From positions 1-64,000 of the forward strand of contig DIXU01000020.1 in assembly GCA_002436105.1 (NCBI GenBank): a stretch of 64,000 bases of DNA, read 5' to 3'. Shown here one piece after another: positions 1 through 8,107 of the stretch (the first letter of the stretch is position 1; each line of letters begins with the position of its first letter). The position numbers and the translations under genes are program-made. The stretch comes from Candidatus Aminicenantes bacterium UBA6072 (GTDB lineage: Bacteria; Acidobacteriota; Aminicenantia; UBA2199). The notes under the pieces are model-generated. The model was not told where the DNA came from and searched no databases. It was given only the letters and a program-made list of their open reading frames with translations.

Positions 1-1282
1 CCACGATCGACTGCCAGGTGGAGCCGCCGTCGTAGGTGTAAATGATGTCGACGTTGCCCACACTGCCGCTTGAGATCCAGGTGATCTCGTGGATCTCACC
101 CGCTGTCCAGCTCTCGCCGCCATTGGGTGAGGTGATATTGATTTCTGGAGCCGCTTCAATGATGACGGTTTGAGCGGGGGACCATGCCGATTGGACAATT
201 GGATGCTCGGCGCAGCGCGCTAAGGCTTTTACGCGGTAGGTTCCCGGCGTACTCCAGTTATGCAATGCGGAAATCGTTCCTACGGGCAGCCAGCCTGAAG
301 TCGAGCTGTCGTCCCAGTCAAAGAGATACTGCACGTTGAAGCCCAGAGAAGAAGTGGAACCACCAGTGGCATACTCATAGTTGATCGCAGTCATGCCGCT
401 GGTAGCTCCTGAGGGCGTGCTGGGCATAGAAACGGTCTGTTCGAAGGAGGATAGGGTGGGAATGATCTGTTCAGTGAACTCCTTTATGAATTCGGCAATA
501 TAGGTGTACAGAGAGTCTGCGAAAAGACTCGCCATGAAAGAGCCGATCAAATCGACAAGTGGATCCTTGGAATCGAAGACAATGGAATCTGCAGTTGTCG
601 TGGACGAATTCACGCCCAAGATGCTCACGCTTCCATCAGTATGGATCATTATCGACGTGTTGACGACCGTCTGAACGTTCTCGCACAAGAAATAGCCATC
701 ATCGCTTCCTGTTAGTGTGCTTTGAGTCCGACCGTCCACAAACAGTTGGGGGATGAAGTAAACGATGTCGATCGAGTCGGTCTTGGGAACAATCGTTACC
801 GTGGCACCATTCTGGCAGCCATAGATATTGAAGGGCGGGACCGCCACGCCGGGAGCGACCCATGGATCTGTAGGCGAACAAAAGGAAAAGCCGATAGTAG
901 TTATCGTGTAGGTGATGGAATTGTAGCTCCCAGACACGGGAGGCACGCTCCATTCGTTGCCTTCGAGCGCGTTGAATGAATTTTCTATCAGATCTTCTAT
1001 GTCCTGCTGGGATGCGAATGTCGGCGAGTTTCGCGAATATCTCGGAATTAAAGGAGAAAGGCCGGTTGGGGAGAAGATTATCCAATCCTTGGCAAGAAAG
1101 TATTTTTGTCGGACGCCATCCCAGTCCAGCCTTTCTTCAGCCCGCTCAGGTTCAGGGCCGCTCCGGCTAGGGGAAAATCCCACAGCGGCTATTGTGGAGT
1201 GGAATAAAAACACTGCGCACAGAAACAAATAAGACATATTGGAGAGGGCAATAACCCCCTTTTCTTCTTCTTGCTGACTCAT
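1..1282 (-). CDS. Secreted protein with Ser-Thr-rich (Kre9/KNH-like) domain, 3' end outside window
   Basis: An open minus-strand frame runs from ATG at 1282 off the left edge, giving at least 426 residues. The start follows a GGGGGAAGG stretch. A hydrophobic export segment (SYLFLCAVFLFHSTIAA) spans about residues 17-33. The middle part is not recognised. Around residues 285-345 a beta-rich PKD- or FN3-like stretch contains YLFDWDDSS and STPGTYRVKA. From about residue 377 comes ITSPNGGESW followed by an EITW strand and YTYDGGSTW, the signature of the Ser-Thr-rich cell-surface (Kre9/KNH) domain. The role is probably extracellular and structural; no catalytic motif is visible. Codons use more A/T at third positions than the neighbouring genes, so recent acquisition is possible. 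A good promoter lies upstream at 1377-1405. The frame and domain are solid; the function is unknown. Confidence 0.8.
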   Translation of the reverse strand, partial: MSQQEEEKGVIALSNMSYLFLCAVFLFHSTIAAVGFSPSRSGPEPERAEERLDWDGVRQKYFLAKDWIIFSPTGLSPLIPRYSRNSPTFASQQDIEDLIENSFNALEGNEWSVPPVSGSYNSITYTITTIGFSFCSPTDPWVAPGVAVPPFNIYGCQNGATVTIVPKTDSIDIVYFIPQLFVDGRTQSTLTGSDDGYFLCENVQTVVNTSIMIHTDGSVSILGVNSSTTTADSIVFDSKDPLVDLIGSFMASLFADSLYTYIAEFIKEFTEQIIPTLSSFEQTVSMPSTPSGATSGMTAINYEYATGGSTSSLGFNVQYLFDWDDSSTSGWLPVGTISALHNWSTPGTYRVKALARCAEHPIVQSAWSPAQTVIIEAAPEINITSPNGGESWTAGEIHEITWISSGSVGNVDIIYTYDGGSTWQSIV

Positions 1283-1376
1283 TCCTTCCCCCGGGGAGGC
1301 AAACCGCTCCCTCTCGGTTATTGAGGAGCCAGGGTTCCTGAACAAAGTCCTCAATTTCCGGGTCCCAATGCAAAAA

Positions 1377-1405
1377 ATTGTAATTCCAGAAAAAATCATT
1401 GTCAA
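1377..1405 (-). promoter_or_regulatory. Sigma-70 type promoter for the left-edge secreted protein
   Basis: On the minus strand TTGACA (1405-1400) is followed after exactly 17 bases by TACAAT (1382-1377). That is a full -35 match and five of six at -10. Transcription should start near 1370, leaving a leader of about 90 bases before the ATG at 1282. Confidence 0.75.
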
Positions 1406-1531
1406 TAGGGGAAGTTGAGGGCAGGTGGCTTTTTGACTTTTTCCGTGGGCGACATTCCAGTTCGCTTTCTACCGTGATGGCGTCAACAACCCCGCGGACT
1501 AAAGGATGTCGATTCGTCCCCTTGCCTTGTT

Positions 1532-3169
1532 TTACTGATCGCCGCGTTTGAAGCGGTAGACGGCGATGACGGGGTCGCCGGGGTACAGGGGGTCGCTCTC
1601 GTTGACCGCCGCCGGCAGGGTCAGGTAGAGGAGGTTGCGCGCCGCGTCGTAGGCGCCGCCGGCGACGGCGTCGACCAGCTGGCCCGGCACGGTGTAATTG
1701 CCGTAGCGGGCGAACGGCGCCGGGAAGACGCCGTTGGCATAGGGCCGGACCGCGTAGGGATGGGCCGCGGCGAGAATTTCCTCCAGGTCGTAGAAGGCGA
1801 CCATGCAATGGCGGTCCTGGGCGTCCCATACCGCCTGGCCGCCGCTGTTGTAGCCCATCGAGTCGTCGCGCTTGTAGACGATGGTGCCGGCGACCGGGGG
1901 CTGGAAGGCCGGCTCCGGGGTGCCGTGCCAGGGATTGGCCGGGTTGCGATGGAAGCCGCCGGTGCTTCCGAGCAGCGCGTAGGTGCGGGTGCCGGGGACG
2001 ATGATGCCGACGCCCGACTCGGTCTTCAGCGTCCAGGTCTTGTTGTCGCCGCTGACGTTGGCCATGTCGTCGCCCCAGATCGAGTGGTCCAGGGTGTAGT
2101 CCAGCCAGGCCCGGGTGGGGATCGCGGCGCCGTTGGCGGCGGCCGCCACGTCGGCCAGGTTGAAGGCGAAAAGGCTGGGGCCGGCGCTGGCCCGCGACAC
2201 GATGGTGATCTGGTTGTCGTGGCCCATCAGGTGGCTGCCCCTGAGCCGCGACTGCCAGGCGGCGGGGACGGCCGTGATCCAGCCGGAGGCATGGGCCGCC
2301 CCGTTGGCCTTGAACATGCCGGAGACGGTCGAGGCCGCCAGTCTTGCCGCGTCGTGGATGACGCCGGTGGTGGCGGTCTCGTTCCCTTCCCCGTCGTAAT
2401 AGGTGTAGGCGTTGAAATAGAGCCTCCCGCCATCGTAATGCAGCCCGCCGAAGGCGGCAAAATTTCCGTCATCGTAGCGGTTGACCGATCCGGCCGGCCA
2501 GGAAGCGGCCTTGACCGGGATGCGGGCGTAGATGTCGGCCGGCTGCTGCAGCACCGGCGCGGTGTTCAGTTCGCCCAGGCCGTCCCGGCTGGTGCGGTTC
2601 ACCAGGGCGGGGATGGCGATCTCGCCGATGGCGAAGCTGTCGCTGCCGCCGGCGGCCAGGTAGAGCGAACCCTTGCCGCCGTTGCCCTGCGGGTTGCAGG
2701 CGATCTTGCCCTGGCCGTACCGGCCGAAAGGGGCCTTGAAGGAGCCCTGGTAGACGAAATCGTCGAGGGTGGCCCGGGGCAGCCGCGGGTCGTCCCCTGC
2801 TTCCGTTGTGGTGACTTCCGCGGCCGCGCTTTGCGGGCTGGCGTTCCCGGTGGCGTCAAAGGCCGCGACGGCGTAGGAATACGATGTGCTCGCCGCCAGG
2901 CCGCTGTCGCTGAAAAGCGCGGCGGACACGGTGCCCGCCAGCGCGCCGTTGCGGTACACGCGGTAGCCCGCCACACCGACGTTGTCGGTCGAGGCGGTCC
3001 AGGACAGGGTAAGGCTGCTGCTGCCGACGTCGCTGAAGACCAATTGGGTCGGCACTGACGGGGCTTCGCTGTCGCCGTCGTCCCCGTCCGTTCCGCCGCC
3101 GCAGGCTGCCAGCAGCGCCAATGCCGCGACCCATGCCCCCAGTTTCCATCCTTTCATCGTGCATTTCAT
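1532..3169 (-). CDS. Lipoprotein with fibronectin type III domain
   Basis: The protein has 545 residues. The start at 3169 follows GGGAGAGG at good spacing. A lipoprotein signal ends in LALLAAC (Cys about residue 22), so it should be lipid-anchored and exported. After a Gly/Asp linker, residues about 36-120 form a fibronectin type III domain (LTLSWTASTDNVGVAGYRVY, then SYAVAAFDATGN). The remaining 420 residues are an Asp/Gly/Tyr-rich beta-propeller-like region with motifs such as NPQGNGGKGSLYLA, LMGHDNQI and GYNSGGQAVWDAQDRH, which I cannot assign to a named enzyme family. It is convergent with nothing and stands alone. Possible roles are surface carbohydrate binding or turnover, but no catalytic residues are recognised. 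Confidence 0.8.
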   Translation of the reverse strand: MKCTMKGWKLGAWVAALALLAACGGGTDGDDGDSEAPSVPTQLVFSDVGSSSLTLSWTASTDNVGVAGYRVYRNGALAGTVSAALFSDSGLAASTSYSYAVAAFDATGNASPQSAAAEVTTTEAGDDPRLPRATLDDFVYQGSFKAPFGRYGQGKIACNPQGNGGKGSLYLAAGGSDSFAIGEIAIPALVNRTSRDGLGELNTAPVLQQPADIYARIPVKAASWPAGSVNRYDDGNFAAFGGLHYDGGRLYFNAYTYYDGEGNETATTGVIHDAARLAASTVSGMFKANGAAHASGWITAVPAAWQSRLRGSHLMGHDNQITIVSRASAGPSLFAFNLADVAAAANGAAIPTRAWLDYTLDHSIWGDDMANVSGDNKTWTLKTESGVGIIVPGTRTYALLGSTGGFHRNPANPWHGTPEPAFQPPVAGTIVYKRDDSMGYNSGGQAVWDAQDRHCMVAFYDLEEILAAAHPYAVRPYANGVFPAPFARYGNYTVPGQLVDAVAGGAYDAARNLLYLTLPAAVNESDPLYPGDPVIAVYRFKRGDQ

Positions 3170-3363
3170 GTTCCTCTCCCCTGGCTGGCCACCATCGTCG
3201 GACCCTGGTTTTAACTTATATATCCATTCAATATTCCCGGGGGGCAGATTATCTCATGACGCGCCCGCATCCTCCGCTTTTGACGTTTCTTTCCGTTCAG
3301 CGCAAACCGTCCAGCGATTTCTTTTCCACTCTCCCGCCCCGTTGCTTGAAAGCCATGAAACGG

Positions 3364-3392
3364 TTGAAATCCATAGGTACATCGGTTACGAT
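3364..3392 (+). promoter_or_regulatory. Promoter for the DUF438/hemerythrin operon
   Basis: TTGAAA (3364-3369), a 17-base spacer and TACGAT (3387-3392) lie just upstream of the GGAAGGAGGG ribosome site and the ATG at 3422. The leader would be about 23 bases. Confidence 0.6.
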
Positions 3393-3421
3393 GAAGCGGG
3401 AATCACGGGAAGGAGGGCGAC

Positions 3422-4687
3422 ATGAGCGAAATCATCGATAACTCCAAGGATAGAAAGGCCAAGCTCAAGGAATTGATCCTGAAGCTGCACGCCGGGCAGG
3501 GGGAGGAGGCGGTGCGCCGCGAGCTGCTGCAGAGCCTGGCGGCCATCCCCTACGGCGAGGTGGTCGAGGTGGAGCAGGAGCTGATCGGCGAGGGGCTGCC
3601 CGAGGCCGAAGTGCTCAAGCTCTGCGACGCCCACTCGGCGGTGCTGCACGGCCGCGTCGACCTGAGCGGGCAGAAGGCGGTTGCGGACGGCCACCCGGTC
3701 GACGTCCTGCGCCGCGAGAACGCCGAGCTGCGCAAGGTCACGGCCCGGGCGCGGGAGGTCCTGGCCGGGGTCGAGAAGGGCGAAGGGGAGCTCGACGCCG
3801 CCGTCCTCGAGCTGCGCCTGCTGTTCAACCTGCTCTTCGACGTCGACAAGCACTACCAGCGCAAGGAGTACCTGGTGTTCCCGTTCCTGGAGCAGCAGGG
3901 GATCACCGGGCCGCCCAAGGTGATGTGGGGCAAGCACGACGAGATCCGCGACCAGGTCAAGGGCGGCATCGAGGCGCTGCAGGCCGGGGAGTTGGGGCGC
4001 GAGGAACTGCTGGCGCTGGCCGAGATCCTGCTGCGGCCCGCCCTGCAGGGGATCGACGACATGACGGTAAAGGAGGAGGAGATCCTCCTGCCCATGGCGC
4101 TGGACAAGCTGAGCGAAGGCGACTGGATCGAGGTCGCCCGCCAATCGGCGCAGTTTGGATTCTGCCTGTACGATCCTCCCGCCGATTGGCCACCCCGCGC
4201 GCAAGGGTCCCGCGTCGAGGAGACCGGGACCTTGGAAGCCGCCGCTTCCGCGGCGGCGAGTGCTGTAGCGCGGGGCGGAAATATCAGCCTCCCCTCCGGC
4301 TCCTTCACCGTCGAGGAATTGCTGGCCATCCTCAACACCCTGCCCGCGGACATGACCTTCGTCGACCGCAACGACAAGGTCAAGTACTTTTCCCAGGGGG
4401 CCGAGCGCATCTTCCAGCGCAACCGGGCCATCCTCAACCGCGACGTGCGCCACTGCCACCCGCCGGCCAGCGCCCACATCGTCGAGCGCATCATCGAGGA
4501 CTTCAAGAGCGGCCGCGAGAGCCGCGCCCCCTTCTGGATCCGCATGGGCGGCAAGCTCATCCACATCGAGTACTTCGCCCTGCGCAACGGGAAGGGCGAG
4601 TACCTGGGGACGCTGGAGGTTTCCCACGACGTGGAGCGCTACCGCCGGCTCGAGGGCGAGCGGCGCATCCTGGCCTACGGGAAGTGA
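3422..4687 (+). CDS. DUF438 / hemerythrin-like / PAS domain protein
   Basis: The product has 421 residues and starts after a strong GGAAGGAGGG site. Residues about 15-80 match DUF438 (LKELILKLHAGQ, then PYGEVVEVEQELI). Residues about 105-240 form a hemerythrin-like four-helix bundle with candidate iron ligands in DKHYQRKEYLVFPFLE, WGKHDEIRD and KEEEILLPM. Residues about 300-415 are a PAS/PAC sensor (LPADMTFVDRNDKVKYFSQG, ending GEYLGTLEVSHDV). Proteins with this order occur in many anaerobes and are thought to sense or handle O2, NO or redox signals; no output domain is present. The gene is followed after 3 bases by a DUF1858-DUF2249 gene, the usual partner family, so the two are cotranscribed. 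The family is clear; the ligand is inference. Confidence 0.88.
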   Translation: MSEIIDNSKDRKAKLKELILKLHAGQGEEAVRRELLQSLAAIPYGEVVEVEQELIGEGLPEAEVLKLCDAHSAVLHGRVDLSGQKAVADGHPVDVLRRENAELRKVTARAREVLAGVEKGEGELDAAVLELRLLFNLLFDVDKHYQRKEYLVFPFLEQQGITGPPKVMWGKHDEIRDQVKGGIEALQAGELGREELLALAEILLRPALQGIDDMTVKEEEILLPMALDKLSEGDWIEVARQSAQFGFCLYDPPADWPPRAQGSRVEETGTLEAAASAAASAVARGGNISLPSGSFTVEELLAILNTLPADMTFVDRNDKVKYFSQGAERIFQRNRAILNRDVRHCHPPASAHIVERIIEDFKSGRESRAPFWIRMGGKLIHIEYFALRNGKGEYLGTLEVSHDVERYRRLEGERRILAYGK

Positions 4688-4690
4688 GCC

Positions 4691-5209
4691 ATGGGCGACG
4701 CGCTGCGGATCACTCCGAAAACCAAGGTGCTGCAGCTGATCGAGGCCTACCCGCAGCTGGAAAGCGTCCTCGTCGCCATGGTCCCGGCCTTCCGGAAGCT
4801 GCAGAACCCGCTGCTGCGCAGGACCGTGGCCAAGGTGGCCTCGCTGCAGCAGGCGGCCGCCGTCGGCGGATTGAAAACGGAGGAACTGATCAACCGCCTG
4901 CGCCGCGAGGTGGGCCAGGACCTATACGCCGAGGGCGCCGGCACGGCCTACAGCACGGCCCGCCCAGCCTGGTTCGATCCAACGCGTGTGACCGCCAGGC
5001 TCGACGCCCGCCCCATGCTGGCCGCCGGCGAGCAGCCGGTGAACCAGGTCATGGCCGACCTGAACGCCATGGCCCCCGGCTCGATCTACATGCTGAGCGC
5101 CCCCTTTTTGCCCGCGCCGCTGATCGACAAGGGCTCGAGCCTGGGTCTGGATCATTGGCTGGTCAGGGAGAGCGAGGATAGCTATATCGTTTATTTCCAC
5201 AAGGAATAG
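4691..5209 (+). CDS. DUF1858-DUF2249 protein
   Basis: The protein has 172 residues and lies 3 bases downstream of the DUF438 gene. Residues about 1-70 resemble DUF1858 (ITPKTKVLQLIEAYPQLESV, then LQQAAAVGGLKTEELINRL), a helical domain often joined to hybrid-cluster or hemerythrin-like proteins. After a linker, residues about 103-172 match DUF2249, a TusA-like fold (LDARPML, NQVMADLNAMAPGSIYML, LPAPLIDKG, ending YIVYFHKE). The usual TusA Cys-Pro motif is absent, so simple sulfur-carrier activity is unlikely. The context suggests a redox or nitrogen-oxide response module. A short relic of a similar DUF2249 end is seen at 6976-7011. Confidence 0.82.
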   Translation: MGDALRITPKTKVLQLIEAYPQLESVLVAMVPAFRKLQNPLLRRTVAKVASLQQAAAVGGLKTEELINRLRREVGQDLYAEGAGTAYSTARPAWFDPTRVTARLDARPMLAAGEQPVNQVMADLNAMAPGSIYMLSAPFLPAPLIDKGSSLGLDHWLVRESEDSYIVYFHKE

Positions 5210-5337
5210 TCCGGCGCGACGCGGCGACGGCTCCGGCGGGCAAAGGACCGCGAAAAAAAACCTGCCAGGATAAAATTAACGATATTTTCCGAGATACGGC
5301 GTGTGAAAGCCCTATTTACAGTAAGAGGGGGAGAAGC

Positions 5338-6972
5338 ATGCTTGAAAAAACCTTCACGATGATTGCGTTGTGGTGCTGCGCCCTGGGGCTCGCTGCCCAG
5401 AGCGGCACCATCGTGTCGCCCAAGGCGAACGACGTCTGGATGCTCGGCAGCCAACGGCAGGTTCAGTGGACCTTCTCGGGCAACGCCACGGTAAAGCTGC
5501 AGCTTTTCAGCGCCAGCGGCGCCAAGGTGGGAGCGATCAAGTCGGGATTGCCGCTGGCCGCCGGCTCGTTTCCCTGGACCGTGGGCAGGCTGGAAAACGG
5601 CCAGATGGTCCCCCCGGCCAAGGGATACCGGCTGCAGCTGGTCAGGAGCGACGGCGCGCCGGTGGTCCTGCACAAGGATGCCGGCCCGTTCGAGATCGCG
5701 GCGACCCAGGTCGTCTCCATGGCCAAGCCGCCGGCCGGCGGCGCGGCGCCCGTTCCCGGGCAGGCATTTTCCCTCCGGCAGCCGCTCATCGTCCATGCGC
5801 CGAAGGGGGGAGATGTCTGGAAACCCATGGCGGACTACGCCATCACCTGGGAAGCCGCGAAGAACAAGTACCCGGCCTCGGCATATGATTTCGACATCCT
5901 GCTGATCGCGGTCAAGAACCCGGCGTTCACCCCCCTGCTGCTGAAAACCCACCACTGGGCCGTCGCCAGATCCACTCCCCACAGCAATATCTACACGCTG
6001 GACTGGAAGTTCCTCGGCAGCATGAACATCCCTTCCGGCAAGTACAGGGTCGCCATCCGCTCGGTCTCGAACGCGGACTTCAAGGCCGAATCGGACAAGA
6101 TAACCGTACAGAACACGATTTCAGGCAATACGGGATTCATCGGCGAGGATGAGCCCGACCTGATCATCGAGGACGTCTATTATGACGCGGCAAAGAAATC
6201 AATGTGGGCACGGGTCAAGAACCAGGGATTCAGCTCCTATTCCGGCCCGCTGGCGATCACTTACCATTTTACCCTCGGCAGCATCACCTACGCCACGCCC
6301 GCTTGCGAGAGCAAAATGGGCGGCGAGGCGAAATTCACCGCCATCACCCTGAACAAATACCAGGCGAACAGTTACCTGCTATGCAAGTGGCCGTGCTTCG
6401 ACAAGCGCCCGGCCGATTTTTTCCCTATCACCGGGCCGGTCAATTACGATGTGCATCTCAGCGCCACGGGCAAGCCGGCGGCAAACAAGACCGGAGTCGT
6501 CTGCAAGTCCAAGGTGCCCGACATCATCGTCGATGACCACTTCCTGCTGCGCGGTTCCGGCGATCCCGCCTATCTTTTTTCCTTCCAGCAGGCCCTTCTG
6601 AGTCCCTCGAGCTTCCACTGGACATCCGACACGACCTTCGAGGCCCAGGTGGAGGTCAAGGTGAGGAATTGGGGCTGCCAGGGGATTTCCTGCAAGGTCA
6701 CTCTGAGCGCGGACGGAAACTACCTGGACGGGAAGAGGCAGGTGACCCTGGGCTCGGTCAACCTTCCGTCGGGCAAGGAAACCACCGTGGTTTCCGGAAA
6801 AGTGAAGTTCTCCATCCCCAAGGACAACCAGTTCCACAGGCTGCTGCTGGTGGCCCACCAGGCTGAGGCCGGCGGCGAGGGCTATCCCGACGCCTACAAG
6901 AACAACTTCATACTGGCCCAGGCCCGGGTGGGGCAGAGGTCGAACACGGTCACGGGCAGTGTGGATTGGTAG
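5338..6972 (+). CDS. Secreted protein with two KNH-type domains and a CARDB-like domain
   Basis: The protein has 544 residues and its start follows AGAGGGGGAGAAGC. A cleavable signal peptide (MIALWCCALGLAAQ) is followed by two Ser-Thr-rich Kre9/KNH-like repeats, at about residues 21-120 (TIVSPKANDVWMLGSQRQVQW) and about 148-258 (VHAPKGGDVW, YAITWEA). From about residue 270 a CARDB-like strand pattern appears (DLIIEDVYYDAAKK, ARVKNQGFSSYSG), repeated near 440 (AQVEVKVRNWGCQG). Several Cys residues (CESKMGG, CKWPCFD, CKSKVPD) could form disulfides. It has no enzymatic motif and is probably an extracellular adhesion or scaffold protein. It belongs to the same family type as the left-edge gene but has normal G+C-rich codons. 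Confidence 0.82.
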   Translation: MLEKTFTMIALWCCALGLAAQSGTIVSPKANDVWMLGSQRQVQWTFSGNATVKLQLFSASGAKVGAIKSGLPLAAGSFPWTVGRLENGQMVPPAKGYRLQLVRSDGAPVVLHKDAGPFEIAATQVVSMAKPPAGGAAPVPGQAFSLRQPLIVHAPKGGDVWKPMADYAITWEAAKNKYPASAYDFDILLIAVKNPAFTPLLLKTHHWAVARSTPHSNIYTLDWKFLGSMNIPSGKYRVAIRSVSNADFKAESDKITVQNTISGNTGFIGEDEPDLIIEDVYYDAAKKSMWARVKNQGFSSYSGPLAITYHFTLGSITYATPACESKMGGEAKFTAITLNKYQANSYLLCKWPCFDKRPADFFPITGPVNYDVHLSATGKPAANKTGVVCKSKVPDIIVDDHFLLRGSGDPAYLFSFQQALLSPSSFHWTSDTTFEAQVEVKVRNWGCQGISCKVTLSADGNYLDGKRQVTLGSVNLPSGKETTVVSGKVKFSIPKDNQFHRLLLVAHQAEAGGEGYPDAYKNNFILAQARVGQRSNTVTGSVDW

Positions 6973-6975
6973 GAA

Positions 6976-7011
6976 GCGCCTGCCGCCCCGCTGATCGACA
7001 AGGGATTCGAC
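6976..7011 (+). pseudogene. Possible relic of a DUF2249 C-terminal segment
   Basis: Directly after the preceding stop codon, the frame from 6976 reads APAAPLIDKGFD. This resembles the end of DUF2249, as in PAPLIDKG of the intact gene (near 5120). Seventeen bases around CTGATCGACAAGGG are identical between the two places. It then runs into the TTCGA word repeat. It is very short, so it may be chance or a duplication scar. Confidence 0.3.
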
Positions 7012-7176
7012 GTTCGAGGTTCGAAGTTTTCGGAGTGAAGATTGAATTGAACCCTAACTAGGTTCGGAGCAAGGGAAATAAAAAATGCTGGTCAATATCG
7101 ACCCTATCCGAAATAGTTTCGACTAACTTCTACCTCTTTCAACGTCGAACGTCGAACTTCGAACATCGAACCTGAA
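7006..7176. repeat. Inverted TTCGA-word array flanking about 110 bp
   Basis: The left arm (7006-7028) is built of TTCGA/GTTCGA words. The right arm (about 7139-7175) carries the complementary words (GTCGAAC, TTCGAAC, ATCGAACC). Between them is A/T-richer sequence with no gene. The words are degenerate, not exact tandem copies. The same words reappear near 18991-19034. It sits between two genes whose 3' ends face each other (5338-6972 and 7190-7900). Confidence 0.7.
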
Positions 7177-7189
7177 TTAGGTCGCTGGC

Positions 7190-7900
7190 TTATAACTTGA
7201 ACTTGCCCTGTGCCAGTGATACCAGCCACTGGTGCAGCGGCAGCATGGCCTTGAATTTGCCTAGGCAGAAGTCGGGCAGGGCGGGGGAGTGGAACTCGGC
7301 GGGGATGGACCCTTGCCAGCCGGCGTAGAGGCCGTCGTGGAGGAGCAGGGGGGCGGCCGCGGGGTCGGCGGCGAATCCGGCCGGCAAGCGCTTGTAGCGG
7401 GTGCCGGCGATGGTGAAGCCGGGTCGTTTGGCGATGCGGCGCACGATGTCGGCCAGCTCGGGGCCGTATTCCGCGTCGGCGACGGCGCGGCGGTAGTGGG
7501 GGAGGAGCCGGCGGGGGATCATGTACATGCCGCCGCCCAGGATCAGGTTGGGCGGCTCGGCGTGGAAGTAGAACCCCGAGCTTTCCATCTTGGGCCCGCG
7601 CCCCTCCCAGAAAAAGACCCCCAGGTTGGTCTTGTAGGGCGTCTTGTCGGGGCTGAAGCGCGTGTCGCGCTGCAGGCGGAAGATCGAGCCGTTGGTGCGC
7701 GGATCGAAGCGGATGCCGGGCGACAGCCGGCGCAGGCGCTCGCCCATGGCCTGCACGAAGGCCCGGGCCGGCTCCATGACCGCCGTCTCGTACTCCGCCT
7801 TGTGGGCGGCGAACCATTCGCGGTCGTTGTTCTTTGCCAGCTGGCGCAGGAACGATACCGCTGGCCTGGGAAAGCCGGAAAAGGATGTTGCCGCTGACAT
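7190..7900 (-). CDS. DUF2461 family protein
   Basis: The product has 236 residues. Motifs typical of the DUF2461 (TIGR02453) family are FLRQLAKNNDREWFAAHKAEY near the N terminus, DPRTNGSIFRLQRDTRFSPD, then PYKTNLGVFFWEG and GGGMYMIP. Full length fits the family (about 220-240 residues). The molecular function is not established; members are cytosolic and occur singly in many bacteria. An extended -10 element lies 17 bases upstream (7918-7926), and GGGGGCGC just before the ATG could serve as a ribosome site. Its 3' end faces the secreted protein gene 5338-6972 across the TTCGA array. The family is confident; the role is unknown. Confidence 0.87.
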   Translation of the reverse strand: MSAATSFSGFPRPAVSFLRQLAKNNDREWFAAHKAEYETAVMEPARAFVQAMGERLRRLSPGIRFDPRTNGSIFRLQRDTRFSPDKTPYKTNLGVFFWEGRGPKMESSGFYFHAEPPNLILGGGMYMIPRRLLPHYRRAVADAEYGPELADIVRRIAKRPGFTIAGTRYKRLPAGFAADPAAAPLLLHDGLYAGWQGSIPAEFHSPALPDFCLGKFKAMLPLHQWLVSLAQGKFKL

Positions 7901-7917
7901 TGCGCCCCCGGCTGATA

Positions 7918-7926
7918 GTATACCAT
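7918..7926 (-). promoter_or_regulatory. Extended -10 element upstream of the DUF2461 gene
   Basis: On the minus strand TGGTATACT (TGn plus TATACT) lies 17 bases before the ATG at 7900. No clear -35 is visible. Extended -10 elements of this kind recur close to starts elsewhere in the window. Confidence 0.4.
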
Positions 7927-8010
7927 GCCTGGAAAATCCAAGTTCTCAAATTTTGGCTCTGGAGACGAAGAAGACCCCGCTGCGGGCCGGGGATTTCCTG
8001 TCCTTGACTG

Positions 8011-8042
8011 AAAAAAAATCGGGGCGACCGACTGGTCGCCCC
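8011..8042 (-). terminator. Rho-independent terminator after the small outer-membrane protein gene
   Basis: Read on the minus strand, GGGGCGACC, a 4-base loop and GGTCGCCCC form a perfect 9-bp G+C stem followed by GA and eight T. It lies about 65 bases past the stop of the gene at 8108-8716. Confidence 0.85.
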
Positions 8043-8107
8043 GGGACAGAACCACGCTTTCCGTTTCCCCCTGCCCCCAAAAAATACCGGCCCCCGAAAA
8101 AGAAACT

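Noticed and set aside
1760..3058. Long plus-strand frame opposite the FN3 lipoprotein
   Set aside because: Gly/Val/Arg-rich low-complexity translation without domains; a shadow of the G+C-rich minus-strand gene that has a signal peptide and lipobox.
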